NCBI RefSeq assembly: GCF_018687075.1
Contig: NZ_CP061285.1
Coordinates: 930,001-994,000, forward strand
Direction of reading: 5' to 3'
Source of the DNA: Polynucleobacter sp. MWH-UH35A
Lineage (GTDB): Bacteria; Pseudomonadota; Gammaproteobacteria; Burkholderiales; Burkholderiaceae
DNA: 64,000 nt
Shown: positions 9,283 to 17,674 of the stretch, one piece after another
How the letters are laid out: every line of letters starts with the position of its first letter
How positions within the stretch are numbered: position 1 is the stretch's first letter
The notes under the pieces: model-generated
What the model was told of the DNA's origin: nothing
The model's database searches: none
What the model saw: the letters and a program-made list of their open reading frames with translations, nothing else
Program-made: the position numbers and the translations under genes

Positions 9283-10286
9283 GACTGCGATTAGAGGGGA
9301 ATCATCGTTTCGATTCACCCAAACTCAAATCCCTCTGGATAATTTTTGCTGCCTTACTGGTCTCAGTAGTTGGTCATCTCATTCTATTTTTTGGGCTGCC
9401 ATTCCTCTCATTTGGGGTTTCAAAACCTATTCTAGAAGATCTCATTATTAGGGCGGAATTAAAAAATGAGCCACCACAAAAAATTCAGATGGCGAGAGCA
9501 CTTAGAAAAAAAGCTGAAATAAACACTAGATCATCTAATGCGAGTGAGGAAAGTAACTCAAATGGTTCTGGACAGCAGGGGGCCTTAGGAGATCAATCCG
9601 GAGTCGCTTTCAAATTACCGGCATCAGGAATTATTTATTACGATTCGTATGTCGATGGGCAGAAGTACCAAACCGGTGAGATTGATTGGTTTGTGGATGG
9701 CAATAGTTATCGCCTATATATCAATATTCCGTATGCATTTGTTGGCCCATTTGTATTTGAATCACGCGGATCAGTAGATGCCTACGGAATTGCGCCGAGC
9801 ATTTACTGGTCGCAAAGAGGCACAAAGCCACCGCGATATTCGCGCTTTGACCGCAATGCAAATGGGGAAGGGCAGATGTTTTTTTCTGAAAAGCCGGAGT
9901 TCACCCCTACGATCTTGCCGGGTACTCAAGACAGATTTAGTCTGATGTTCCAATTAGCCTCTTTGTTAAATGGCGATAGCAAGATGGATGAAGCTGGAAG
10001 CATACGATCAATTCCAGTGGTTGACTACAACACATTAGAAATGTGGAACTTTAAGAGTTATGGGGAGACGGTCTCAGACGATATTCCTAGCCTAGGGAAA
10101 TCTGTAAATCGCCATTACGCCTTAATGCAGCGTGAAAACGACCCCTATAAGCGTCAGGTCGATATCTGGTTGGCCAAAGATCTTGAATGGCTGCCAGGGC
10201 GCATTCGCTCACAAGAGTCCAATGGGCGGGTATTAGAACTCGTTTTTAAACAGAAGAACCCTGTACCCACCGCGGTTAGCCCATAG
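9279..10286 (+). CDS. DUF3108-type membrane-anchored envelope protein, predicted CTG start
   Basis: The frame is open from 9258, but no ATG, GTG or TTG occurs in frame before the ATG at 9489. Starting at CTG 9279 gives 335 residues with an N-terminal membrane segment at about 20-48 (LWIIFAALLVSVVGHLILFF), then a Ser/Asn/Gly-rich linker and a C-terminal DUF3108-like domain (about 115-330) with GIIYYDSYVDGQKY. GGAG at 9267-9270 stands 8 nt before the CTG, and the CTG overlaps the TGA of the HNH gene as CTGA. Starting at 9489 would delete the membrane anchor. Function of DUF3108 proteins is unknown. Confidence 0.75.
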   Translation: MRLRLEGNHRFDSPKLKSLWIIFAALLVSVVGHLILFFGLPFLSFGVSKPILEDLIIRAELKNEPPQKIQMARALRKKAEINTRSSNASEESNSNGSGQQGALGDQSGVAFKLPASGIIYYDSYVDGQKYQTGEIDWFVDGNSYRLYINIPYAFVGPFVFESRGSVDAYGIAPSIYWSQRGTKPPRYSRFDRNANGEGQMFFSEKPEFTPTILPGTQDRFSLMFQLASLLNGDSKMDEAGSIRSIPVVDYNTLEMWNFKSYGETVSDDIPSLGKSVNRHYALMQRENDPYKRQVDIWLAKDLEWLPGRIRSQESNGRVLELVFKQKNPVPTAVSP

Positions 10287-10288
10287 AT

Positions 10289-10810
10289 TTAGAATCCAGA
10301 GCCAGATTTTGGATTTTGATTGGGGTGACCTAGCAAAGCTCCCATCATGGTGTACAGCGCAGCACCAGACATGGAAACAGCAAAAATTCCGGAGAAAGAG
10401 ATGATGATGGGGAGAATCCGCCATTGTTCAGACAGTTTGTAGTCCCCATATCCAACGGTCGTATACATTTCGCCAGCAAAGTAAAAGGTTTGTGGGTTTG
10501 TTGGAAATACCTTCAAAGCTACGCAAATATAGGCCCAAACTACGATTTCAGCCAAATGGATGGCAATAACTAAGAGTATGGCTATGAAATACGACAAGAA
10601 ACTTGCACCCACAATACGCCGCCTAGTCATAATTTCATCAATTGCATGAAATGCGCCTGCAATACCCAGAACTGCAACTGCATGGACAGCAAGCATCAAA
10701 CAGGCGCTAACAACGATGACCCAGATCTGACCATTTCCCATGTCTGTATTGATTTCATTGAACAGGGTAGCAAAGCTAGGTAGGTCAGTGTTTTGAAATA
10801 AGCTCAACAT
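10289..10810 (-). CDS. Two-helix potassium-channel-like protein (TVGYGD filter)
   Basis: The 173-residue protein contains the canonical K+ selectivity filter TVGYGD at 118-123, preceded by a pore helix (PQTFYFAGEMYT) and followed by an inner helix around 132-158. Two further hydrophobic segments lie at about 30-52 and 72-98. There is no RCK/TrkA_N regulatory domain and no voltage-sensor arginine array. It is probably an inner-membrane ion channel of the Ion_trans_2 type. Its stop lies 3 bp from the convergent DUF3108 gene. Confidence 0.85.
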   Translation of the reverse strand: MLSLFQNTDLPSFATLFNEINTDMGNGQIWVIVVSACLMLAVHAVAVLGIAGAFHAIDEIMTRRRIVGASFLSYFIAILLVIAIHLAEIVVWAYICVALKVFPTNPQTFYFAGEMYTTVGYGDYKLSEQWRILPIIISFSGIFAVSMSGAALYTMMGALLGHPNQNPKSGSGF

Positions 10811-10884
10811 GGCAGTTCTTAGTTGGGTTGAATAACAGATTTATCTTATTTGACATAATAATGATTATACGCAAATAAGTTAAA

Positions 10885-11592
10885 TCAGCTCTTAGGCTGG
10901 CTAAGCCCTTTGGGATAAATATAGGGTTTCTTATAAAGCTTTAACCATCGTGAAGTTAGTCCCTCTGCAACCCAGGGCTTGTCATATATCACTGCAATAT
11001 CAATCGCAGACAAGCCAACCGAGTTACGAATTTGCAAATCAGCACCTTTATCTAGGAGCAACTTAATTAATGGCTCATTTCCGGATTGAACTGCCATCAT
11101 TAATGGTGTTGTATCGCCAGGACTTAAGGAATCAACAGCGGCACCATTTGCTAGCAAATACTGAGCAACTTCTAAATGACCTTTGGCGCATGCGTAATGC
11201 AACGGCGTCCAACCTACATGGTCAATCATGGCTTTTCTTTGCTGCACTAGCGCCTTAACTACAGGCAAATTACCGTCTATTGAGGCAATCATCAAGGGTG
11301 TTTCACCATGCTTGTTAGATTGATCTACGTCCGTAGCCTTATTGGAGATTAAAAAATAAATCACATCGTCAGACTTATCCTTAATTGCCAAGTTCAGCAT
11401 TGGCTCACCTTTAGGATCCGTGGTATTTGGACTAACACCTTTGGAAACCAATGCTTTAACGGTAGCAACATCATTAAATTTGGCTGCCTTGGCAAAATCT
11501 GCAATTTGAGCGTCAGTTTGTCCAAATGCGCGGCCATTGACTGCCATAGCAAAGACAAAAATCACTAAATAATTATTAAACTCAAATCTCAT
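10885..11592 (-). CDS. Exported ankyrin-repeat protein
   Basis: The 235-residue product has a likely signal peptide (about 1-24, ending GRAFG-QT) and then about five ankyrin repeats from residue 32 to 215, visible as GETPLMIAS, GWTPLHYACAKGHLEVAQYLLANGA and similar units. Ankyrin repeats act as protein-binding surfaces; this one is predicted to be periplasmic. Its ATG overlaps the tatD stop as ATGA, so translation is coupled to tatD at the end of the mltG-tmk-holB-tatD operon. The binding partner is unknown. Confidence 0.85.
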   Translation of the reverse strand: MRFEFNNYLVIFVFAMAVNGRAFGQTDAQIADFAKAAKFNDVATVKALVSKGVSPNTTDPKGEPMLNLAIKDKSDDVIYFLISNKATDVDQSNKHGETPLMIASIDGNLPVVKALVQQRKAMIDHVGWTPLHYACAKGHLEVAQYLLANGAAVDSLSPGDTTPLMMAVQSGNEPLIKLLLDKGADLQIRNSVGLSAIDIAVIYDKPWVAEGLTSRWLKLYKKPYIYPKGLSQPKS

Positions 11593-12380
11593 GTTGATTT
11601 TCTATCTATCTGAAAACATTGATAAAAATTTCTTGAAGTTTGTATAGCCAATTCTTCTATGGGAACACCCTTAAGCACGGCAATAAATTGGCCAACATTT
11701 GCCACCCAAGCAGGCTCATTTGTTTTGCCGCGATAAGGAATTGGCGCCAAGTAAGGAGAATCTGTCTCGATTAGCATCCTATCTAACGGAACCTGTTTGC
11801 AGGTTTCCTGCAATTCTTTAGCACTTTTGAAGGTGACAATTCCTGAAAAAGAGATAAAAAATCCCATATCCATAGCCGCCTTCGCCACTGCATAGGATTC
11901 AGTAAAACAATGCATTACTCCGCCAATTGTTTGAGCGCCCTCTTCTTGAAGAATTCTAATGGTGTCCTGAGAGGCTGATCTTGTGTGGATGATTAGCGGC
12001 TTTTTTGAGGCAATCGCTGCTCTAATATGAGTTCTAAAACGTTCACGTTGCCATTCCATGGAATCGTGGCTGCGATCGCCCATTCGATAGTAATCGAGAC
12101 CTGTCTCACCAATCGCGACTATTTTGGAATGCTTTGCTGCGGTCTCGACAAGAAACTCCAGTGTTGGCTCAGGCGTATCCTCGTAATCTGGATGAACGCC
12201 AACGGATGCGAAGAGATTCGGATGTTTATTTGCTAGCTTAAGTACGTTCGGAAAATCAGGCAAATCAACGGATACGCACAAGGCATGGCTTACCTTGGCT
12301 TCCTGCATATTAGCCAACACCTCAGGTAGTCGAGATTGAAATTCCGGAAAATCGAGATGGCAATGAGAGTCTATGAACAT
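11589..12380 (-). CDS. tatD: TatD-family metal-dependent DNase
   Basis: TatD proteins are metal-dependent nucleases with a TIM-barrel amidohydrolase fold. The 263-residue protein has the N-terminal metal motif DSHCHLD, the GETGLDYYR segment with a metal-ligand Glu, HTRSA, HCFTES, and the C-terminal ETDSPYLAP with the last metal-ligand Asp. It follows holB by 30 bp on the same strand and overlaps the ankyrin gene by 4 nt. In many beta- and gammaproteobacteria a pilZ gene lies between holB and tatD; none is present here. Confidence 0.93.
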   Translation of the reverse strand: MFIDSHCHLDFPEFQSRLPEVLANMQEAKVSHALCVSVDLPDFPNVLKLANKHPNLFASVGVHPDYEDTPEPTLEFLVETAAKHSKIVAIGETGLDYYRMGDRSHDSMEWQRERFRTHIRAAIASKKPLIIHTRSASQDTIRILQEEGAQTIGGVMHCFTESYAVAKAAMDMGFFISFSGIVTFKSAKELQETCKQVPLDRMLIETDSPYLAPIPYRGKTNEPAWVANVGQFIAVLKGVPIEELAIQTSRNFYQCFQIDRKST

Positions 12381-12410
12381 GACTCGTATTTTAGTCTTGC
12401 CAAGGCAGCA

Positions 12411-13532
12411 TCAGACCCCAAATATCTGCTGGTATTGCGAAAGTAATGATTCAAGTTGAATTCGATTGGCCAAGGGGTGATTTTCATTGCGACGAGCCTG
12501 AACAAGTAACCTCCAAAATTGAAGCAGTTTGGGTATGCTGGCCATTTTAGAAAGACCCTCTAAGGTATTTAAATGCTTAGGGTAATAACGTGGCACCCCG
12601 CCTTGGGCTACAGATTGCAAATCTGAAACCCAGCGTTGCATGGCGGCTAGCAAAAAGCCGTATTGGGCTTTATGTGTTTTCTCAGCTGTATCGAGCCAAT
12701 TGATTCGGACGCCTTGAGCCATCGATTGAAGCAAATAGCGTGTGGCCTGAATGGAGATTGATAATTCGTCTTTGTCATCCTTGTTGTGTCTTGCTATTAG
12801 TGAGCTCAACACTGAAAACGGGGCACCACCCTGCTCGTCATAAACAGTTTCAATATCAGCATTGCTGACTTTAAGGCCGCTAATTGCCCCTAATTGCTCT
12901 ATTAACCAGGCCAATCCTTGTTCGCGATGAGGGCGAGGTGCGGTCAGAAGACGGCAGCGGGATCTAATCGTGGGCAATACCCGATCTACTCTATCAGCCA
13001 GCAATATAAAAATAGTGTTCTCAGGGGGCTCTTCTAAGGACTTCAATAAAGTATTTGCGGAATCAGAGCGCAGCATCTCTAGTGGATAAATTAATATCAC
13101 GCGATTTCCACCGCGATGAGAGCCTATAGAAAGATTTTCTATGGCACTGCGAGTTTCTTCAATGGAGATGTTTTTCTTTTCTTTCTTCTCGCTGGTCTCG
13201 CTATCATCCTCACGAGATGATTTTCCTTTTTTGGAAGCATCATCACCCTCATAGTTCCCACGAGGTAAGAGCTTTCGATGTGTTTCGGGAACCAGCGCAA
13301 TAAAGTCTGGATGATTTCCTGTGTCAAACCAATGACATGCCTCACATTGATTGCAGGGTCGCGCTGAGTCACTAGAGTTTTCACAAAGCAACGCTTTAGC
13401 TAGCTCAACCGAAAAAGCAAATTTGCCTATACCGGATTGACCATGTAGCAAAACGGCATTAGGGAAATTGCCAAAGTCTAAGGCTTTCCAGAGGGGTTCA
13501 AGCCATGGAGCAATTTGAGGCAATTGAATCAC
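12411..13532 (-). CDS. holB: DNA polymerase III delta-prime subunit
   Basis: HolB is a clamp-loader subunit. The 373-residue protein has a modified P-loop [11 protein letters not shown] (about residues 30-40), the four-cysteine zinc module at about 50-66 with [10 protein letters not shown], and the sensor region [16 protein letters not shown]. Between the zinc module and the sensor is a Lys/Glu/Ser-rich insertion (about residues 84-120) that is longer than in the textbook protein. Start is GTG at 13532, overlapping the tmk stop as GTGA. It belongs to the mltG-tmk-holB-tatD operon. Confidence 0.92.
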   Translation of the reverse strand: MIQLPQIAPWLEPLWKALDFGNFPNAVLLHGQSGIGKFAFSVELAKALLCENSSDSARPCNQCEACHWFDTGNHPDFIALVPETHRKLLPRGNYEGDDASKKGKSSREDDSETSEKKEKKNISIEETRSAIENLSIGSHRGGNRVILIYPLEMLRSDSANTLLKSLEEPPENTIFILLADRVDRVLPTIRSRCRLLTAPRPHREQGLAWLIEQLGAISGLKVSNADIETVYDEQGGAPFSVLSSLIARHNKDDKDELSISIQATRYLLQSMAQGVRINWLDTAEKTHKAQYGFLLAAMQRWVSDLQSVAQGGVPRYYPKHLNTLEGLSKMASIPKLLQFWRLLVQARRNENHPLANRIQLESLLSQYQQIFGV

Positions 13533-14170
13533 TTAAATGCGATCTCAATGAGTTTCAAGCCATCCCAAATGGTTTCTGGTGTTTGGGTAGCATCAACTAA
13601 GTGGAAGCGGCCAGAATCCTCTTTTGCACGCCGCAAATATTCTTGGCGTACTTTCTCAAAGAAATCCAAATTCATTTGCTCAAATTTATCGGGTGTCCGC
13701 ACTTTAGAGCGTCGCGCCTCAGCGATTTCACCAGGCAAATCAAACAAAATAGTCAGATTGGGTTGCAACAACTCCCCATTGGGAAGGGTTTGCACCCAAC
13801 GTTCTAATTCATTTAGTTTGGTAAGACTTAAACCACGACCACCACCTTGATAAGCAAAGCTAGCATCAGTAAAGCGATCGGATATGACGATCTTACCCGC
13901 TGCTAAGGCGGGCTCGATAACCTGAGCAATATGTTCTCGACGTGCAGCAAACATTAATAGTGCTTCGGTTTCTAAATTCATGGGTGAATCTAAAAGTAGT
14001 TTTCGTAATTGCTCGCCGAGTGGAGTGCCCCCTGGCTCACGAGTTAATACTACCTCTCTATCTGGATAGCGCTCTTGCATCAATTTGCGAAATGCATCGA
14101 TATGTGTACTCTTGCCTGCACCATCGATGCCCTCAAAGCATATGAAATATCCTGTATATGTTGATGTCAT
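13529..14170 (-). CDS. tmk: Thymidylate kinase
   Basis: Tmk phosphorylates dTMP to dTDP. The 213-residue protein has the P-loop GIDGAGKS at 14-21, the [15 protein letters not shown] segment that binds dTMP, the [16 protein letters not shown] segment with the catalytic Arg, and an Arg-containing lid. Length is typical. ATG overlaps the mltG stop as ATGA, and its own stop overlaps holB by 4 nt, so the three genes are translationally coupled. Confidence 0.95.
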   Translation of the reverse strand: MTSTYTGYFICFEGIDGAGKSTHIDAFRKLMQERYPDREVVLTREPGGTPLGEQLRKLLLDSPMNLETEALLMFAARREHIAQVIEPALAAGKIVISDRFTDASFAYQGGGRGLSLTKLNELERWVQTLPNGELLQPNLTILFDLPGEIAEARRSKVRTPDKFEQMNLDFFEKVRQEYLRRAKEDSGRFHLVDATQTPETIWDGLKLIEIAFK

Positions 14171-15255
14171 CTTGAATTGGTTTGGTTCTCTGTGCTCTTT
14201 GGAGCAATCCTACGTTGAAATCGATCTACCGCTGACTCATGCTCTTGAAGACTTTGAGAAAAGTGACTGCTGCCATCGCCTTTTGCAACAAAATACAGTG
14301 CATTACTTTTGGTGGGGTGCGCTCCCGCCAAAATAGATTCTTTGCTTGGCATGGCGATAGGTGTTGGAGGTAAACCTTTATGCATATACGTATTGTAGGC
14401 AGTGTCTTTACGTAAGTCTGCTTTCCGTAAATTTCCATCAAATTTTGGCCCTATTCCATAGATCACCGTAGGGTCTGTTTGGAGGGGCATGCCTCTATTT
14501 AAGCGGTTAACAAAGACCGCTGACACCATCCCGCGATCACTGAGACGCCCCGTCTCCTTTTCAATAATAGAAGCCAGAATAAGGAGCTCATAAGGTGTTT
14601 TGAGCGGTAGACCATTCTCCCTTTTATCCCAGATTGGAATCAACTGTTTTTGCATGGCTTGAGCAGCCTTACGATAAATGTTGAGATCGGGCTCATCTGG
14701 GTCGAACACGTATGTGTCTGGCAGAAAAATTCCCTCATCACTGGGGTAGCTCAGATTCAGGCTTTGCAAAAGCTCTCTATTGCTCATGCCTTTAGTTTGA
14801 TGAATGATGGCTGAATGTGAATCCATCAATATTCTTAGTTGCCATATTGTCATGCCAGGGATGATGGCAATGCTTTCCCTGATGCGATCACCTCGTGCAA
14901 TTTGCAGCAAAATTTTGCCTAGGCTGGAGCTTGTCGGAAATAGATAAGTTCCAGGCTTTAATGTTGACGCAACAAACAAAGATCTAGCGCTCAAATGCAG
15001 GATGAAGGGATTGGTCGAAATACCCTGTTCCCTAAGTTGCTCGGCAATACTCGATAAACTTGAGTGTGAGGCGATCTTGACTTTAAATGTAGAGGTGTCT
15101 CCATTATTGGATTTGCTAGGTACTACTGTAGCTAAAAAGATAACGCCGTACATTAAGCTTAAAAAGCTTACTAGCAATATGAACGAGTATTTAAGCCCTC
15201 GCTTTGTAGCCCCTTTATTCGAAAATAGAGTCGTTCTCTGAATTTTTCTACGCAT
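14167..15255 (-). CDS. mltG: Endolytic murein transglycosylase MltG
   Basis: MltG cleaves nascent glycan strands at the inner membrane. The 362-residue protein has one N-terminal membrane segment (about 22-45) and the YceG domain, with the catalytic-glutamate segment [10 protein letters not shown] (Glu near 218), the [10 protein letters not shown] segment and the [12 protein letters not shown] motif. The start lies only 20 bp from the divergent ygfZ gene, so promoters for the two genes must overlap each other's 5' coding ends. It heads the tmk-holB-tatD operon. Confidence 0.93.
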   Translation of the reverse strand: MRRKIQRTTLFSNKGATKRGLKYSFILLVSFLSLMYGVIFLATVVPSKSNNGDTSTFKVKIASHSSLSSIAEQLREQGISTNPFILHLSARSLFVASTLKPGTYLFPTSSSLGKILLQIARGDRIRESIAIIPGMTIWQLRILMDSHSAIIHQTKGMSNRELLQSLNLSYPSDEGIFLPDTYVFDPDEPDLNIYRKAAQAMQKQLIPIWDKRENGLPLKTPYELLILASIIEKETGRLSDRGMVSAVFVNRLNRGMPLQTDPTVIYGIGPKFDGNLRKADLRKDTAYNTYMHKGLPPTPIAMPSKESILAGAHPTKSNALYFVAKGDGSSHFSQSLQEHESAVDRFQRRIAPKSTENQTNSR

Positions 15256-15275
15256 CAGGCTATGATAAAAGGGTC

Positions 15276-16271
15276 ATGAATAATTCGCCCCAAATTCAGC
15301 CAAATTGGCCTAGTAACCCCTCCTCCCTACCCTGCGAACTCTTGGAATGGGGTCTTATTGTGATTGAGGGATCGGATGCTGCAAGTTTTTTGCAAAATCA
15401 ATTAACCAATTCTGTTCTGGGTCTTGAGCGCACATTACCAGGGAGGGTAGCGCAAGAATATTCAGGCACGCACCTTGTAGGATATTGCAGTCCTAAAGGA
15501 AGACTTTTGGCAAGCGCCTGGCTCGGTCTTTTTCCAACGGGAGCTGATGCACAAGATCGCTTCGTGTTATTTATTTCAAAGGATATTGCAGCCAGCACAG
15601 CTAAACGTTTGTCAATGTATGTGCTGCGCTCCAAAGTAAAAGTCACAGATCTTTCCAATGATTTGAGTATTTCCGGACTTTATTGTTCTGAGGAACAATT
15701 GCTTGATGTTAAGCCCAATCCAGATGGCATTAATTTGCGATTGCCCAATGTTTTGGTGGGCAGTCAATCAGTGGCCCGCCTTTTGATGGCGGTCGCAAAA
15801 AATAATCAAGCTAGTTCAGATAAGTCATCTGAACAATTATCCGTTTGGAATGATCTTGAGGTATTAAGTGGCATTCCGCGTATCGTTCAAGCAACCCAAG
15901 AACAATTTGTGCCGCAAATGATCAATTTTGAGTCTGTTGCTGGCGTTGATTTTAAAAAAGGCTGTTATCCAGGCCAAGAAATAGTTGCTCGCAGCCAATA
16001 TCGCGGTGCTATTAAGCGTCGCCTCCAGCTGGCGCATGTCACAAATGCTAGATCCATACTACCCGGCACTGAACTTTTTCACTCGACAGATCCAGGGCAG
16101 CCAGCTGGCATGGTGGTCCTATCGGCTCAAAGTCCATATGATTTAAGTCGCACTGACCTTCAAATTGAATGCAAACTAGAGGCGCTCGAAGCCGGTGAAA
16201 TTCATCTGGGCAGCACCGATGGACCTGTGTTAAAAATAGACTCATTGCCTTATCGATTGCTTGATATTTAA
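15276..16271 (+). CDS. ygfZ: Folate-binding YgfZ/IbaG-type iron-sulfur maintenance protein
   Basis: YgfZ proteins bind tetrahydrofolate and support iron-sulfur enzyme activity. The 331-residue protein has the diagnostic motif KGCYPGQEIVAR with its conserved Cys near residue 230, and the N-terminal GcvT-like fold starting with SDAASFLQNQLTNSV. Start ATG is 20 bp from the divergent mltG start. The next gene starts 6 bp after the stop, so the two are probably co-transcribed. Confidence 0.9.
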   Translation: MNNSPQIQPNWPSNPSSLPCELLEWGLIVIEGSDAASFLQNQLTNSVLGLERTLPGRVAQEYSGTHLVGYCSPKGRLLASAWLGLFPTGADAQDRFVLFISKDIAASTAKRLSMYVLRSKVKVTDLSNDLSISGLYCSEEQLLDVKPNPDGINLRLPNVLVGSQSVARLLMAVAKNNQASSDKSSEQLSVWNDLEVLSGIPRIVQATQEQFVPQMINFESVAGVDFKKGCYPGQEIVARSQYRGAIKRRLQLAHVTNARSILPGTELFHSTDPGQPAGMVVLSAQSPYDLSRTDLQIECKLEALEAGEIHLGSTDGPVLKIDSLPYRLLDI

Positions 16272-16277
16272 CTGCTT

Positions 16278-17135
16278 ATGTGCCTCATTCTTTTCGCCTG
16301 GAATTCTCATCCAGACTACTCTTTGGTAGTGGCAGCGAATCGTGATGAGTTTTATGAACGCAATACTGATGCAGTGGGATGGTGGCCTGAGCATCCACAT
16401 GTTCTGGCAGGACGAGATCGCGCAGATGTACTGGGAAGTCCTGGTACTTGGTTAGGATTTAGCAAAACTGGAAAATTTGCCGCCTTAACGAATGTTAGAG
16501 CTCCGAGTGAAAAAAACCCAGATGCAAGGACTCGCGGCGAACTTTCATTAATGTATCTCTCTGGCAATGACAAACCGACTGAATTTATTCAAAGCAATAC
16601 AAAACGATTTCAGCAGTACAACGGATTTAATCTTTTAATGGCAGATCTTCGCGATCCGGCAAATGCAGAAATGCATTGGGTAAGTAATCGCATGATGATG
16701 GGGCAAAGTATTCGTCCTCGCAAAGTATTCCCACAACAAGCATTAGAGCCAGGGGTATATGGTCTCTCGAATGCCATGTTAGACACGCCATGGCCAAAGG
16801 TAAATCACCGTATAGCAGCATTTGCTCAAGCTTTAGCTATGGATCAAGGGCATCTCAAGAATGCCGATCAGTATTTAAAGTTGCTGGCTGATACGCATCA
16901 CGCTAGCGATCATGAACTTCCAAACACGGGTGTAAGTAAGGAGTGGGAAAAGGCTCTATCCCCGGCGTTTATCAAAACACCTTCTTACGGCACCCGCTCA
17001 AGTACTGTTCTCAGAATACGAAAAGATGGGCAATTTGAGTTAGTTGAGCGTCGCTTTGATGCTTCTGGGGCCGTAGGTCATGACGTTGTTACAGGAGCTC
17101 TCAGCTCCCCATCTGATTCAAATTTATCTGTCTAG
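16278..17135 (+). CDS. NRDE-family protein (TANGO2-like)
   Basis: The 285-residue protein begins MCLILFAWNSHPDYSLVV and carries the family signature AANRDEFYERNT at about residues 19-30, then GRDRADVLGSPGTWLG and TNVRAPSEKNPDA. These mark the NRDE/TANGO2 family, whose members have an Ntn-hydrolase-like fold and whose eukaryotic relatives are linked to heme and lipid handling. The N-terminal Met-Cys is consistent with an Ntn-type Cys nucleophile, which is an inference. It follows ygfZ by 6 bp. Confidence 0.88.
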   Translation: MCLILFAWNSHPDYSLVVAANRDEFYERNTDAVGWWPEHPHVLAGRDRADVLGSPGTWLGFSKTGKFAALTNVRAPSEKNPDARTRGELSLMYLSGNDKPTEFIQSNTKRFQQYNGFNLLMADLRDPANAEMHWVSNRMMMGQSIRPRKVFPQQALEPGVYGLSNAMLDTPWPKVNHRIAAFAQALAMDQGHLKNADQYLKLLADTHHASDHELPNTGVSKEWEKALSPAFIKTPSYGTRSSTVLRIRKDGQFELVERRFDASGAVGHDVVTGALSSPSDSNLSV

Positions 17136-17137
17136 AC

Positions 17138-17620
17138 TTACTCAGAGCGACCATCGTCGTTTACAACGCGTATGCCATCTGCGTTGCGCGTAGCTAAGCG
17201 CTTTAAATATTTAAATGTGCCTGTAGCCATACAACAAATTTCACCTTGATCGTTATAAAGCTTGGCTTCACAAAAAGCCATGGTTGCAGTTCTGCGAACG
17301 GTATCCGCCTTCACGCGCAATACACCAGTGGCAGCCTGCATGAAATTATTTTTCATTTCAATAGTTACGACACTTCTGTCGCCAGGATCTCCTGATCTAG
17401 CAGCAACTGCCATAGCAACATCCATCAACGTCAACAAAACACCGCCATGGGCTACTTCCCAGGTATTGTTGTGCTCTGGCTTGAGCGCCAGCAAAATCTC
17501 ACCCTTGCCCATCTCAGCACTTAAGCAACGTACTCCAAGTAGCTTTAAAAAAGGAACGTTTAGCTCTTCTCCTAAATTGGCTAATTGGGTTTGGGGGTTA
17601 ATTTGGACTTGTTTATTCAT
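17138..17620 (-). CDS. PaaI-type hotdog-fold thioesterase
   Basis: The 160-residue protein has the hotdog-fold thioesterase pattern: NTWEVAHGGVLLTLMDVAMAVAA in the central helix with the HGG active-site signature (about residues 58-60), and the SVVTIEMKNNFMQAA strand. It probably hydrolyses an acyl-CoA in the cytoplasm; the substrate is unknown. It is convergent with the NRDE gene (2 bp gap) and divergent from selO. Confidence 0.85.
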   Translation of the reverse strand: MNKQVQINPQTQLANLGEELNVPFLKLLGVRCLSAEMGKGEILLALKPEHNNTWEVAHGGVLLTLMDVAMAVAARSGDPGDRSVVTIEMKNNFMQAATGVLRVKADTVRRTATMAFCEAKLYNDQGEICCMATGTFKYLKRLATRNADGIRVVNDDGRSE

Positions 17621-17674
17621 GGGGTAATTTTAGAGGCATGTACGCAGTTTGGGAAATCCCCCTAGAATAGGTTT

